Below, one piece after another: positions 55,170 through 64,000 of a stretch of 64,000 bases of DNA. The DNA comes from Dichetophora obliterata. Lineage: Eukaryota > Arthropoda > Insecta > Diptera > Sciomyzidae. The notes below the pieces were generated by a model. That model was not told the DNA's origin and did no database searches. It saw only the letters and a program-made list of their open reading frames with translations. The DNA lies in assembly GCA_963920525.1 (NCBI GenBank), contig OY986436.1:82757839-82821838 (forward strand), given 5' to 3'. A program made the position numbers and the translations under genes. Every line of letters starts with the position of its first letter. Position 1 is the first letter of the stretch.

Positions 55170-55928
55170 AACATTTAGCAAAGCCAAAAATGCTGATCAA
55201 ATCATTGAATTTTGTTATCAAAATTCGTGCTCTGTGAGAAATGTATTTCGAAAATTACGTCCATTTTATTTTCGTTTCAATCGACCCATCGATCAGGCTA
55301 TTTAAGCTATTGTGACCAAATTTCGCACCACTTTCTTTTTATTGGACAGTCATCTACTAAACCTCATGCGGAGAGTGCGTACCGAGGAGAATATTGCTGC
55401 TATATATCGGCAGTGTAAATGAAGATCACGATATGTTAATTAGTCGCCGTTGTCAACAATTGGGCTTGTGTTATTCGACCACCTGGAAGATTTTACTTAA
55501 GGACCTCGGTAAAAATGCAAAATACAGCTGGTGCAAGAACTGAAGCCGGGGGACCTACCACAACGTCGCACTATGTAAGATTTTGGCATTTGAGCGCTCA
55601 AGACTATCAAACGCTATTTAAGCTATTGTGACCAAATTTCGCACCACTTTCTTTTTATTGGACAGTCATCCACTAAACGTCATGCGGAGAGTGCGTACCG
55701 TGGAGAATATTGCTGCTATATCGGCAGTGTAAATGAAGATCACGATATGTTAATTAGTCGCCGTTGTCAACAATTGGGCTTGTGTTATTCGACCACCTGG
55801 AAGATTTTACTTAAGGACCTCGGTAAAAATGCAAAATACAGCTGGTGCAAGAACTGAAGCCGGGGGACCTACCACAACGTCGCACTATGTAAGATTTTGG
55901 CATTTGAGCGCTCAAGACTATCAAACGC
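55170..55928 (+). mobile_element. N-terminal DD41D mariner fragment with internal duplication
   Basis: A conceptual frame reads IIEFCYQNSCSVRNVFRKL, AIVTKFRTTFFLLDS, RRVRTEENIAA and then, in another frame, VQELKPGDLPQRRTM. This is the DNA-binding half of a mariner transposase similar to that at 61253 (compare VQKLNPEDFVLR). Stops and frame slips abound. No inverted repeats or catalytic core follow. A 316-bp segment is tandemly duplicated inside (next entry). Confidence 0.7.
55297..55928 (+). repeat. 316-bp tandem duplication within the mariner fragment
   Basis: 55297-55612 and 55613-55928 are nearly identical, differing by about two substitutions and one 2-bp (AT) indel near 55398. The duplicated block starts GCTATTTAAGCTATTGTGAC. 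The low divergence means the duplication is much younger than the decay of the fragment. Confidence 0.85.
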
Positions 55929-57092
55929 AAAGTATGGAATCTAAATAATATTTTTTACGATTCTAAATAAAAACTGTACGAGCTTTTCGATTTTGGTTAT
56001 CATTTTCTTATATCTGTGATATATTCTGAGGTATAATAATCTGCGTAAATGTTTAAAATCAAACATTATTTTTTGACTGCAAAACTGTCTTGTAAGCAAA
56101 CGCTTAAAGATTTTAAGTTACGGTTCTTTTATTAGGTTTTTTTATTTTTATAAATGAAGATATTATTTAGCAGACCGTTTTAGATTAGTTATAAATTGGT
56201 TTGTCTGTCAAAGGCAGATATTGAAATCCAGAAACCCTATTTTGAAAGAATTTTTCAAATTTCGGTAAGCTTTTAAAATTTGGAACGAGTTCGCACAAAA
56301 AAATAACTATTAGACAGTACTCTTTCCTACAAAAAAAAATTTTGGCCCCTCTGATCCCCCTGTTGAACAAACTTTTCAGTTAAAGAAAAAATGACTGAAT
56401 TTTTTTATTTTTCGTGTGTTCCGGTGACATGTATAAATTTTATCAGTTTAATTTAAAATTCTTGGAAGATCAGACTTTAATGATCTTTCGAACTAATTTT
56501 TTGTAAAAACCACAATTATGCTTCAGAATATTTACCCATTTCCAGCTATTGGTGCATTTTTGCATCAGTAACTTTAGAATTTTCTAAAGGTGAGCGCGAA
56601 AGTGATATTACCTGGAACTCTTAGGATTATGTTAGTATGGACCTTCGAAAATATACATTATTTTTGGTTTGAGTCGATTCGATCGTTTACTTGGATTTTA
56701 CGCCCACGGTGCGTAGCAATCTTTGGGTTTTTTTTTTAATTTTTGAAAATTCTGGAAAAATATTTCAAATCGCAATATCGAAAATTGCTTTTGAATAGTA
56801 GCAATTATAAGTTTTAAATTTTATTTTAAAATAAACTTAGAGCCCGCTTACTGTTTTAAAATGGGCAGGTACGGCTGTGAACGTATGTGATGCAGCTAGT
56901 GGTGCAAAAATGCATCAGGCCGCCCAGCCCTGTGCGGGCGTACCTGTGGGGGTAAAAATTTTGCCAGATAAGGTTTAGGACCATATACAGACTCTGGACG
57001 AAGTTTCATCGATTTTGGCCAGGTCGTTAAGGAGCCGCCGGAAATGGGTTAATATCATGGTAGTTGTATATTTTCCTTTCAGATAATTAATA
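55929..57092. other. unassigned stretch
   Basis: No gene. 56700-57050 resembles the dispersed modules elsewhere (CCAGGTCGTTAAGGAGCCGC, GGACGAAGTTTCATCGATTT). A GGTGCATTTTTGCATCAG / GGTGCAAAAATGCATCAG pair lies at 56550 and 56902. Confidence 0.4.
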
Positions 57093-57250
57093 GGGCACTT
57101 CACGATCTTGTTGCATCGTTGCAAATGCAAAATAAACAGCTTTTACAAAAACAAAAAGCATTGAAAAGCTTTTGCTACATATGCTTTTTTTTTTTTGTAA
57201 AAGCTGTTTATTTTGCATTTGCAACGATGCAACAAGATCGTGAATTGCCC
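57093..57250. mobile_element. near-perfect palindromic MITE with TAATA duplication
   Basis: The left arm GGGCACTTCACGATCTTGTT and the right arm AACAAGATCGTGAATTGCCC pair, and complementarity runs for about 65 bp with one mismatch near the end, leaving a short A/T-rich loop. TAATA flanks both sides (57088-57092 and 57251-57255); a TA duplication with longer termini is the alternative. No ORF. Confidence 0.8.
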
Positions 57251-57630
57251 TAATATATTTACTATTGCATACTTTTCGGATGCATATGCAAATAAAGAAA
57301 AGTACGGTCATGTCGTTCCATTGGGTTCCCTACACGGCAATAATTTCGATATGATTATTTACAAAAGATACAAATTCAATGATCCTATGTATTTTTAAGA
57401 TTTGTATTGTTGTTACTCTAATGCTGGATTGAATAATTATCAATTAAATATTGATAGAATTATAAATAACTTATATTTGCATGTTATTAATATTGTGTTA
57501 TATATGTAACTAAGTAACTGATAAGCCCTACCTAAAAGTATAGATTTGTTTACAAAAAGGCATAACTGTAAAATAAAGTGAAATTTTTTTGCAAAAAACA
57601 AATACAAATACAAGTACAAATTATTATAAA
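57251..57630. other. unassigned spacer
   Basis: Short frames only; nothing recognised. Confidence 0.4.
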
Positions 57631-58605
57631 AATGAATAAGTTTGATCTTTCAATTGAAGATCTCTGTTTAATTTGCATTGAAGTGAAAAAAAATTCAACA
57701 AACAAATATAAGTCGTACATGAAAATATGTAATACAATTCATGAAGTGCGTAATAAAGTTTGTAAAAAATTAAATATTGATTGCAGTCACGAAGCCTTTG
57801 ATAACTTACGGCTTCAGAGTTTTTGTAAAACATTTATTAGAAATTGAAAATATTGTAATTATTGTAAGGACAAATTTTTAAAAAAATATTCAAACACCAA
57901 TTGGTTTTATGCAATTTGAAATCTTCGTAAGGAAGAAAAATCAACAATCAGAAAATAATGTGATACATGAAGTTGGACGGCCAAGGAAATCATATAAAGA
58001 ATCTGCACAATCAAATTTCAAGATTTCAAAAACTCTAAGCCTGATTTCCACACACGAAGTACGATGGAGCAAACCAGGATCAAAAATAAGTTATGAGCCG
58101 AAAAAAAAGAATTCAAGAGGATTTTAGGGAAACGGCAGGCTTACGCATTAATTAATGTAATTAATGTAATGATGGCAATACAGCAAGGCGCTTTTTTAAA
58201 AATATTGAAACTACAGCTTCAATTACAAGGCTCAATGCGGACATACTTAGATGTTTCCCAAAGATTTTGAACGCAATTAGCTCAGGGCAGCTTATCGATG
58301 CGGAATAATTTGGAAAGTTTTCATTGGATACACTTAATTTATATAACAGCACATATGGTGATTGGAAACATCTCTCTCCGACAGTACATAATTTATTATG
58401 TCACGGAGAAAATATTATAACATACCATTATTTTTCAATTGGTGAGCTATTCGAAGAAATGCAGGAAGCGAAAAACAAAAAGTACAAAAATTTTGGACTT
58501 ACTAATACAAGAAAAAACAACAGGGAAAGAGCCGGATCAGAACCAAAGCGGATGTCGCCTCTCTCGGCGAAATCCGCTGAGAACACGTCCAGAATAGGAG
58601 AATAA
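57631..58605 (+). pseudogene. broken gene of an unnamed, TE-like protein family
   Basis: Three frames follow each other. (1) 57631-57847: MNKFDLSIEDLCLICIEVKK ... LNIDCSHEAFDNLR, with several cysteines. (2) 57909-58127: EVGRPRKSYKESAQSNFKI ... SLISTHEV. (3) from about 58200: ASITRLNADILRCFPKIL and 58324-58605 HLSPTVHNLLCHGENIIT, SIGELFEEMQEAKNKKYKNF, NTRKNN. The last blocks resemble a domain (HGxxII...LPIG.LSEEAQE.RNKD) I remember from many uncharacterised arthropod transposon-like proteins, but I cannot name it. Stops, frameshifts and a TAA in the third part make it dead. It looks like a decayed coding exon of a DNA transposon or a domesticated relative. Confidence 0.5.
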
Positions 58606-58912
58606 AATTCTTTTATATTATGCTTTGAATTCACATGAATGCAACACAGGCACAAAAACAGAATGTCAGATCATAGTAAAAATTAAGAAAATAACACTGA
58701 ACGTACCCAATCTTGAGCAAAAATATGGCAACACTTAAGTTACTCAGAGAGAGATCCGCCAGCCGTCAGAGAAAAATTAGAATAGATTCTTTTCTTTTTT
58801 GCGTTTTCCCGTCACGCATTTCTACGGCGATTTCATTTTTGGCGGCTGCATATATTTTCATGTATTTTGTAACACGACGAATCCGACAACCGACATCCGC
58901 TTTGGTTCTGTT
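58531..58912. repeat. inverted repeat, 27-bp arms
   Basis: GATCAGAACCAAAGCGGATG (near 58534) and CATCCGCTTTGGTTCTGTTC (near 58890) are inverted copies about 350 bp apart. The left arm overlaps the end of the broken gene above. Element type unknown. Confidence 0.5.
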
Positions 58913-59983
58913 CGGGCTCAAAACCAAAACACTGATCTGACGGCAATGTTGATGATTTCGCCTGATCTCTTCATCATTTCTGTTCGAAACATAGAAAAAA
59001 AGAAAAATACTGATGAGGATTATGTGTGGCTTGGAATATAAGATTTCCTTAAGGAATAATTCTTTGTTTATTATTTTTTGGTAGTTTTCTTCAATATTAT
59101 TGATGGATAAAAATTCCTTTACGCATGGAATAAATCGTCAACTTTTTATATATTTTGTTTTGGTTAATTCAATATAAATATTTATTAAATTTATTTAAAA
59201 ACTCACGAAATTTTTTTCTTGATCTGGCAACCCTGCTAAGACATCATTAAATAATTCAAAATTATTTTTTTTGTTTGATTGATTATAACTCGAATTTTTA
59301 GAAAATTTTTAATCTTATTTTGAGCTGCATACATATTTTGGTAGTAGTAACTTTTAAAATACATTGAGCACCAAAGTATTAAAAAACTTATAAAAATCAT
59401 AGTTAATACTATAAGAACTTGCAATTTGGGGAGAACTATACTTGTTTTATTCAAAAAAATAATAAAAAGTATAAGATAAAATTTTAATTTCTGCGCTTAG
59501 TTTGGACCAACTCTGCTGAGCCCCCTAACGCTAGTCTTAAAATTTTTCATTTTATTTAGAAGGCCACGTCGATTTCCAACAAAGCACAAAAAACCAATTG
59601 AAAATATCTTTATTCTTTCAAAAGTTACAGAATTTTGATCACTCAGGGAGAGAAATCTTATACTGTGCGTCGTTTGTTGATGAATGGGCCTTAGAAAAGT
59701 TTGATAAAGATTAACATTTTTATCTAAAAATTGTCTTCAGCGCCAAAGCTCAAGTTTAGCTCAATTGGTACGTCAATAAGCAGAATTGCCGAATTTGGTC
59801 TGAAGAAGAGCTGCCAGACGCAGTTCAAGTGCTGCCAATGCACTCTGAAAAATGCAGTGTTTGGTTTTTCAATGAAGATACACACGCAATAACAATAGAG
59901 TTCAGCTACTACAGCTTTTTCGCACTTTCTCCGCATTAGATCATCTTAAGAACCAACCCAAATAACATTAAAACATCTCAATA
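58913..59983. other. unassigned stretch
   Basis: AT-rich to mixed; no coding frame is recognised. Confidence 0.45.
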
Positions 59984-60304
59984 AGGCCATTCACAGTTCG
60001 AATACGCTGGTCTGCCATTTGTTCGATCTGCTATTTGTTAGCCAATTTACGAAAACGTATTTTGCTTCGTTGTTGTTTTGCATACAAATGCAAATACGCA
60101 GGCACGCGTAAATAAAAGCAGCCCTTGGACGAGCTCTTTGTACCTCGTATTTTTATGCTCTGTCTACAGCCGCATAATCACATACATCACAGGGTTGCAC
60201 AATCTTTTTATACGACAGTCACATGGCGAGGTGCTCACAGTTTGAACAATAACAAATGCTATAAATATGATTTGTTAAAAGTACGCTCAAACCGTGAATA
60301 GCCT
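59984..60304. mobile_element. TA-flanked MITE
   Basis: AGGCCATTCACAGTTCGAAT and the complement of the right end (AGGCTATTCACGGTTTGAGC) form inverted ends of about 25 bp. TA flanks both sides (59982-59983, 60305-60306). The interior is mixed sequence without ORF. TA duplication is compatible with Tc1/mariner or other TA-targeting superfamilies. Confidence 0.65.
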
Positions 60305-60306
60305 TA

Positions 60307-61250
60307 ATTATATCGATAAGAGTGGTCCAAAATAATCCAAAGTGAGAAAAATTTACCCACCATAATATGGGTTGAAGTCTTAAAATTTCATAAAATAGTG
60401 AAAGTTGAATACTAAGTCATATTAGTGCAAATATATTTCTTTGATACACTCTTTTTAAAAGGCGTGGGCATGGGTGTCCGCAGGATTTGTTCTAGAGAGG
60501 GGGGGGAAGCATAAAGGGATCTAGAATGAGCATAAACCAAATTTAACCTATTTAAAGCTATTTACTACGATTTTTGTAACTAATTTTGTAGACACGATAC
60601 GCACACTACACCGGTTGACACACGCTTGTACACATAAGAAAATATAATATATTTTAAAGATGGTGCAAAAATCTTTTGCGTATCATGTCTGAAATATTTT
60701 CAAATTTAATTTTATTTTTTTGTTATGTAATACATTTCAATAATTTTTTTGCCAAAGCAAATATTCTTAAAAGTTTAATAAAATAAATAATGTGAGGTCT
60801 CTTTTATTATTAAATGAAATCGCATTAATTAATATTAGAACACAAAAATTTCCCAATATTAAACTATATTTTTTGTTGGTAAACTGAAAATAAACAAACT
60901 GAATTTTCAGGCAATTTTTTAATTTTAGAATTTCCTTTTATTCTTTAACCAATTTCGAGCGGACTGAAATTTTTTCAGATTTGGATTTAGGAGGTCAAAA
61001 TCCGTAACATTCGCAAAAAGAAAAAAATCTGAGTTGTCGCTATTCTTGAAATGCTCCCCGCATGCTAAGGGAGATATTTTTCACCGGATCTCACACTATA
61101 TTGACACCAATCCACTTATTTATTTTTCCAACATGAATCGTGTTCCATGAATCAGCTTGGAAGTTACTGCAATCGAGTACGGAAACATACCTATTATCTG
61201 AATGATTTAAAAAATTTATTATTTTTTAACTCAAAGCGTATGTACAAATA
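60307..61250. other. unassigned AT-rich stretch
   Basis: Nothing recognised apart from a G-run near 60501. Confidence 0.5.
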
Positions 61251-61252
61251 TA

Positions 61253-62564
61253 CAGGGTGCGGCTAAAGTTACTATATGATGTAAAACAATTGTAACTTCT
61301 TTGCTTGCGAGTATTAAACTTTTTCTTTTTTCCTATTTCAGAAATTAAACTTGGGAGAATATTTAAAAATGGAACGCTATACAATTGCGCAAAGAACTAA
61401 GATTGTTTTTCTATTCATTGAAAATCATCGTTCGATAATTAATACTCAACGTGCATACAGAAGATTTTATGGTGTAAGAACTGCTCCAACGGGTCCAACC
61501 ATTCGTTCGTTGGTGAATAATTTTACTGAATATGGGACTGTCGGAGATTCAAGACGTACCGGCAGACCTCGAACTGGCAGATCGGCCGAAAATATTGATG
61601 CTGTGCGACAGAGCGTCGAAGAAAATCCGGAGACATCAACGAGAAGACGATCTTCCCAGTTGCAGCTTTCTGACCGCACTCTTCGGCGAATTTTAAAACA
61701 CGATTTGCACCTCTTCCCTTACAAAATCCAACTAGTCCAAAAACTAAATCCTGAGGACTTCGTATTGCGCTTGGAATATGCTAGAGTAGTTTTAAATCTC
61801 GTTGATCAAAATGAAAATTTTTTGTCAAATTTAATGATGACCGACGAAGCGCATTTTCACTTGAACGGTTTCGTAAATAAACAAAACAACAGGTTTTGGG
61901 GATCCCAAAATCCCAAAAATTTTCATCAGAAATCTTTACACGCAATTCGTGTTACCGTTTGGTGTGGCATTACCGCCCAAAAAGTTTACGGTCCTTTTTT
62001 TTTTGAAAACGATCAAGGTGTATGTGAAACAATAAATGGAGGACGTTACAGAGTAATGCTACAAAATTTTTTATTTCCGCAATTGCCACCAAACGCCAAT
62101 ATATGGTTTCAATAAGATGGTGCAACAGCTCATACAGCCCCGTGCAACGATGGACTTATTAAGACAACAATTTCCAAATCGGTTAATTTCTAAAAACGGC
62201 GATTTGAGATGGCCACCACGATAGCCAGATTTGACTGCACCGGATTTTTTCTTGTGGGGCTATCTCAAAGACAAAGTTTATTTGAATAAGCCCCAAACCT
62301 TGCAGCAACTAAAGGACAACATTCAAGAAGAAATTGATCGTATACCACAAGAAACACTCAACAAAGTTATGGAAAATGCCATAAAAAGAGCACATTTTTG
62401 CGTTAGAGAAAACGGTTGTCATTTAACTGATATTATTTTTCATAATTAATGTAAAAAAATAACATAAAATAAACTTTCTTTTTATCATAAATTTTTTTGT
62501 TTTTTTCATTCCATTCAATAGTTCTTTAAAAAACAAATCATATAGTTACTTTAGCCGCACCCTG
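61253..62564 (+). mobile_element. nearly complete DD41D (rosa-type) mariner
   Basis: Terminal inverted repeats of 28 bp with one mismatch (CAGGGTGCGGCTAAAGTTAC at the left; the complement of the right end has AAGTAAC) are flanked by TA. The 1312-bp unit holds one transposase gene on the + strand with three lesions, leaving short UTRs on both sides. Length and layout match mariner-like elements. This is the best preserved of the three DD41D copies in the window. Confidence 0.9.
61369..62449 (+). pseudogene. DD41D mariner transposase, three lesions
   Basis: The best start is the ATG at 61369 (MERYTIAQRTKIVF). A paired helix-turn-helix N-terminal domain follows (RAYRRFYGVRTAPTGPTIRS, GRPRTG, then LSDRTLRRILKHDLHLFPYK). 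The catalytic core has MMTDEAHFHLNG (first D), RVTVWCGIT, then CAA-to-TAA at 62113 inside WFQ*DGATAHT (second D). A net +1 shift lies between about 62130 and 62150, and TAG at 62222 stands in PPR*PDLTAPDFFLWGY (third D). Counting across the breaks gives 41 residues between the second and third aspartates. All catalytic acids remain visible, so the decay is recent, but no active protein can be made from this copy. Confidence 0.85.
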
Positions 62565-63599
62565 TATAAAGAGGTACATGTATACAAGATGGGTTTTGGG
62601 TTCCATACATTTTCTTTACATATTCCAGAACCTCTCTGCAAGGCTTAATTTTGAATCCTGGATGTAATACAAACACGTGACTTAAAAAAATGTCCAGAAA
62701 ATTCTCAAACTGGGTGGGCGCTGCTAAATAACGTGAATGCGAAAAAGTAAAAAATGGATGTTCCTAATCGAGTTTTAAAATACTAATATAAAATCGTTTG
62801 CTTAATCCGAATATGCTAGCAGATTTTTTTCAAAAATTAGTTCTTGATCCGAAATTGGCCTACTGTATTAAATTTCTTAATTTTTTCATTCGGTTTTGAA
62901 TTAGAAGCTTAGCTTTCGCCTAGACCGCTGCAACTTTTTTAAATTTAAATGCTGAAGGATTGCTTGCCATTTTAAATTTAGTACCTGGGCGACCGAGTTT
63001 TGCTCGGTTTCTTACAAAAACCTACGTCTTTACATATTTTTATTTTTGATTGTATGTATATCGATAAAACAATTCATTTCTTTAATGGAATTTTCCGACA
63101 AACATTTCTACCTCATGGTTAAAAAGTATAGATAACGCACAAGTCCGCAAAAAAAATTATGAGTGAATAATATTTTTTTTTGCATAGCTGTAGACCAAGT
63201 TGGATAGAACACTAAAAAACAAAAATAAATGCTATAAAGTCTGAGAACAGAGCAGGAATCGGACTCGCGCACACTGCAGCCATTGCACTATTGACAAATT
63301 AACAATCAATTTTGCACGGTAAAGTCCACTTTGTTGGTTTGGTCATGAGCACACGGATAAAACAAGCTTTTACAAGAAAAAGACACAGCTAAATAGATTT
63401 GTTCAACCTTAAAACCTTATCCAATATTATAAATCTAATCTAAGTCATTAGATCTGTTTTCAAGAACGCAAATTCAAACAAAAAAACTTGTATATAATTA
63501 TTGGTTGTTAATAGTAAAAGATATCATTGATTACTTTTTACATACACAGTTAAAAATCTTGCACTAAATTGAAAACTTTTTTGGACTATATATACGACA
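62565..63599. other. unassigned stretch
   Basis: No gene or clear repeat. A GAATCGGACTC segment near 63252 was considered as a tRNA-derived B box and rejected. Confidence 0.45.
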
Positions 63600-63850
63600 A
63601 ACCTAAATTAGGACTAAGATTTAGTCTTTCCGACGTTTAAATGAAATCTGTTAGTGCTTATTAGTTTCAAGAATAGTCCTTACGAAGTTTAAATATTGTG
63701 TTTTTAATCTTAGTCTGTAATGGTTTCAAATTTAGTCCTCGGAAAGTTTCATATCTAAACCAATTTATGACTAAGATTTAAACCAATTTAAGTCTTATTA
63801 TTATTATATAATAGGATTAAATGGTTTTAAGTTTAGTCCCCAAGAAATAA
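63600..63850. repeat. degenerate tandem TTTAGTCC repeats
   Basis: TTTAGTC(C/T) followed by a GA/GG-rich stretch and GTTTAAAT-like text occurs near 63617, 63674, 63733 and 63832, about 55-100 bp apart, with GGACTAAGATT motifs in inverse near 63605 and 63772. Possibly the inner part of a MITE whose ends lie beyond recognition. Confidence 0.4.
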
Positions 63851-64000
63851 AAAGGAAGTGTTTGTTTATTATAAATTTTATTGTATTTTTTGTTAATTCT
63901 ACAAACCAATCAAATTTTACGACATTTGTACTGCTGTATATGTACTTCGGCTAAGTCTTCAATAGAAATGTTTGCGCCATCCGCATCACTTAGGGCTCTT
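63851..64000. other. window end, nothing recognised
   Basis: Short AT-rich end of the window. Confidence 0.4.

Noticed and set aside
63245..63300. tRNA-like boxes on the minus strand
   Set aside because: Boxes only about 14 bp apart, too close for a tRNA or usual SINE promoter.

Overview
The window is AT-rich, repeat-dominated eukaryotic DNA, most likely from a higher fly (Diptera) and plausibly a tephritid fruit fly. That rests on short fly-type introns, a P-superfamily element with a THAP-type N-terminus, DD41D ('rosa'-type) mariners, and BEL/Pao, Osvaldo-like and RNase H-bearing LINE elements. The species cannot be fixed from sequence alone. I found no intact host gene; almost everything recognisable is a transposable element (TE) or a relic of one.

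Layout. 1-1025: 3' end of an RNase H-bearing LINE. 1027-3485 (-): a P-element-like transposase gene with two introns still in phase, interrupted by a hAT-type MITE (8-bp target duplication) that itself carries a palindromic MITE (TTA duplication). 4858-5515 (-): C-terminal half of a DD41D mariner. 5809-6382: a MITE with TTA duplication. 6785-7915 and 11640-12500: scattered copies of one dispersed repeat. 8436-11295 (-): a second, CR1/Jockey-like LINE, 5' truncated and frameshifted. 11878-12064 and 18654-18852: two members of one palindromic MITE family. 22280-25386: a BEL/Pao element with both LTRs and a tRNA-Tyr primer site but missing gag, protease and most of RT. 26995-27410 (-): N-terminal scrap of another mariner. 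30580-30921: a doubtful THAP-plus-coiled-coil relic. 31675-32393: stacked foldbacks. 35528-36445: a satellite of about 126 bp with alternating A/B monomers. 36523-37011: a large inverted repeat. 38577-41682: the longer sister copy of the first LINE.

The centrepiece is 42622-48590: a young, structurally complete gypsy-type (probably Osvaldo-like) LTR retrotransposon. It has a CAAC target duplication, two 1762-bp LTRs differing at about two positions, a tRNA-Lys primer site, a polypurine tract and a single uninterrupted 785-codon ORF. The ORF encodes Gag plus protease and then the first few dozen residues of RT. A 12-unit in-frame coding minisatellite and a basic tail replace the rest of RT, RNase H and integrase. 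It therefore looks like a recently active non-autonomous Gag-protease element that borrows RT and integrase in trans. Its LTR carries a tandem array of conserved hairpin units.

48826-51145 holds dispersed mini-me-like repeats. 51730-52480 is an inverted repeat flanking an unexplained open frame. 55170-55928 is a mariner N-terminus with a 316-bp tandem duplication. 57093-57250 is a near-perfect palindromic MITE. 57631-58605 is a broken gene of an unnamed TE-like protein family. 59984-60304 is a TA-flanked MITE. 61253-62564 is a nearly complete DD41D mariner with both inverted repeats but two stops and one frameshift. The remaining stretches are AT-rich intergenic or intronic DNA in which I see no gene.
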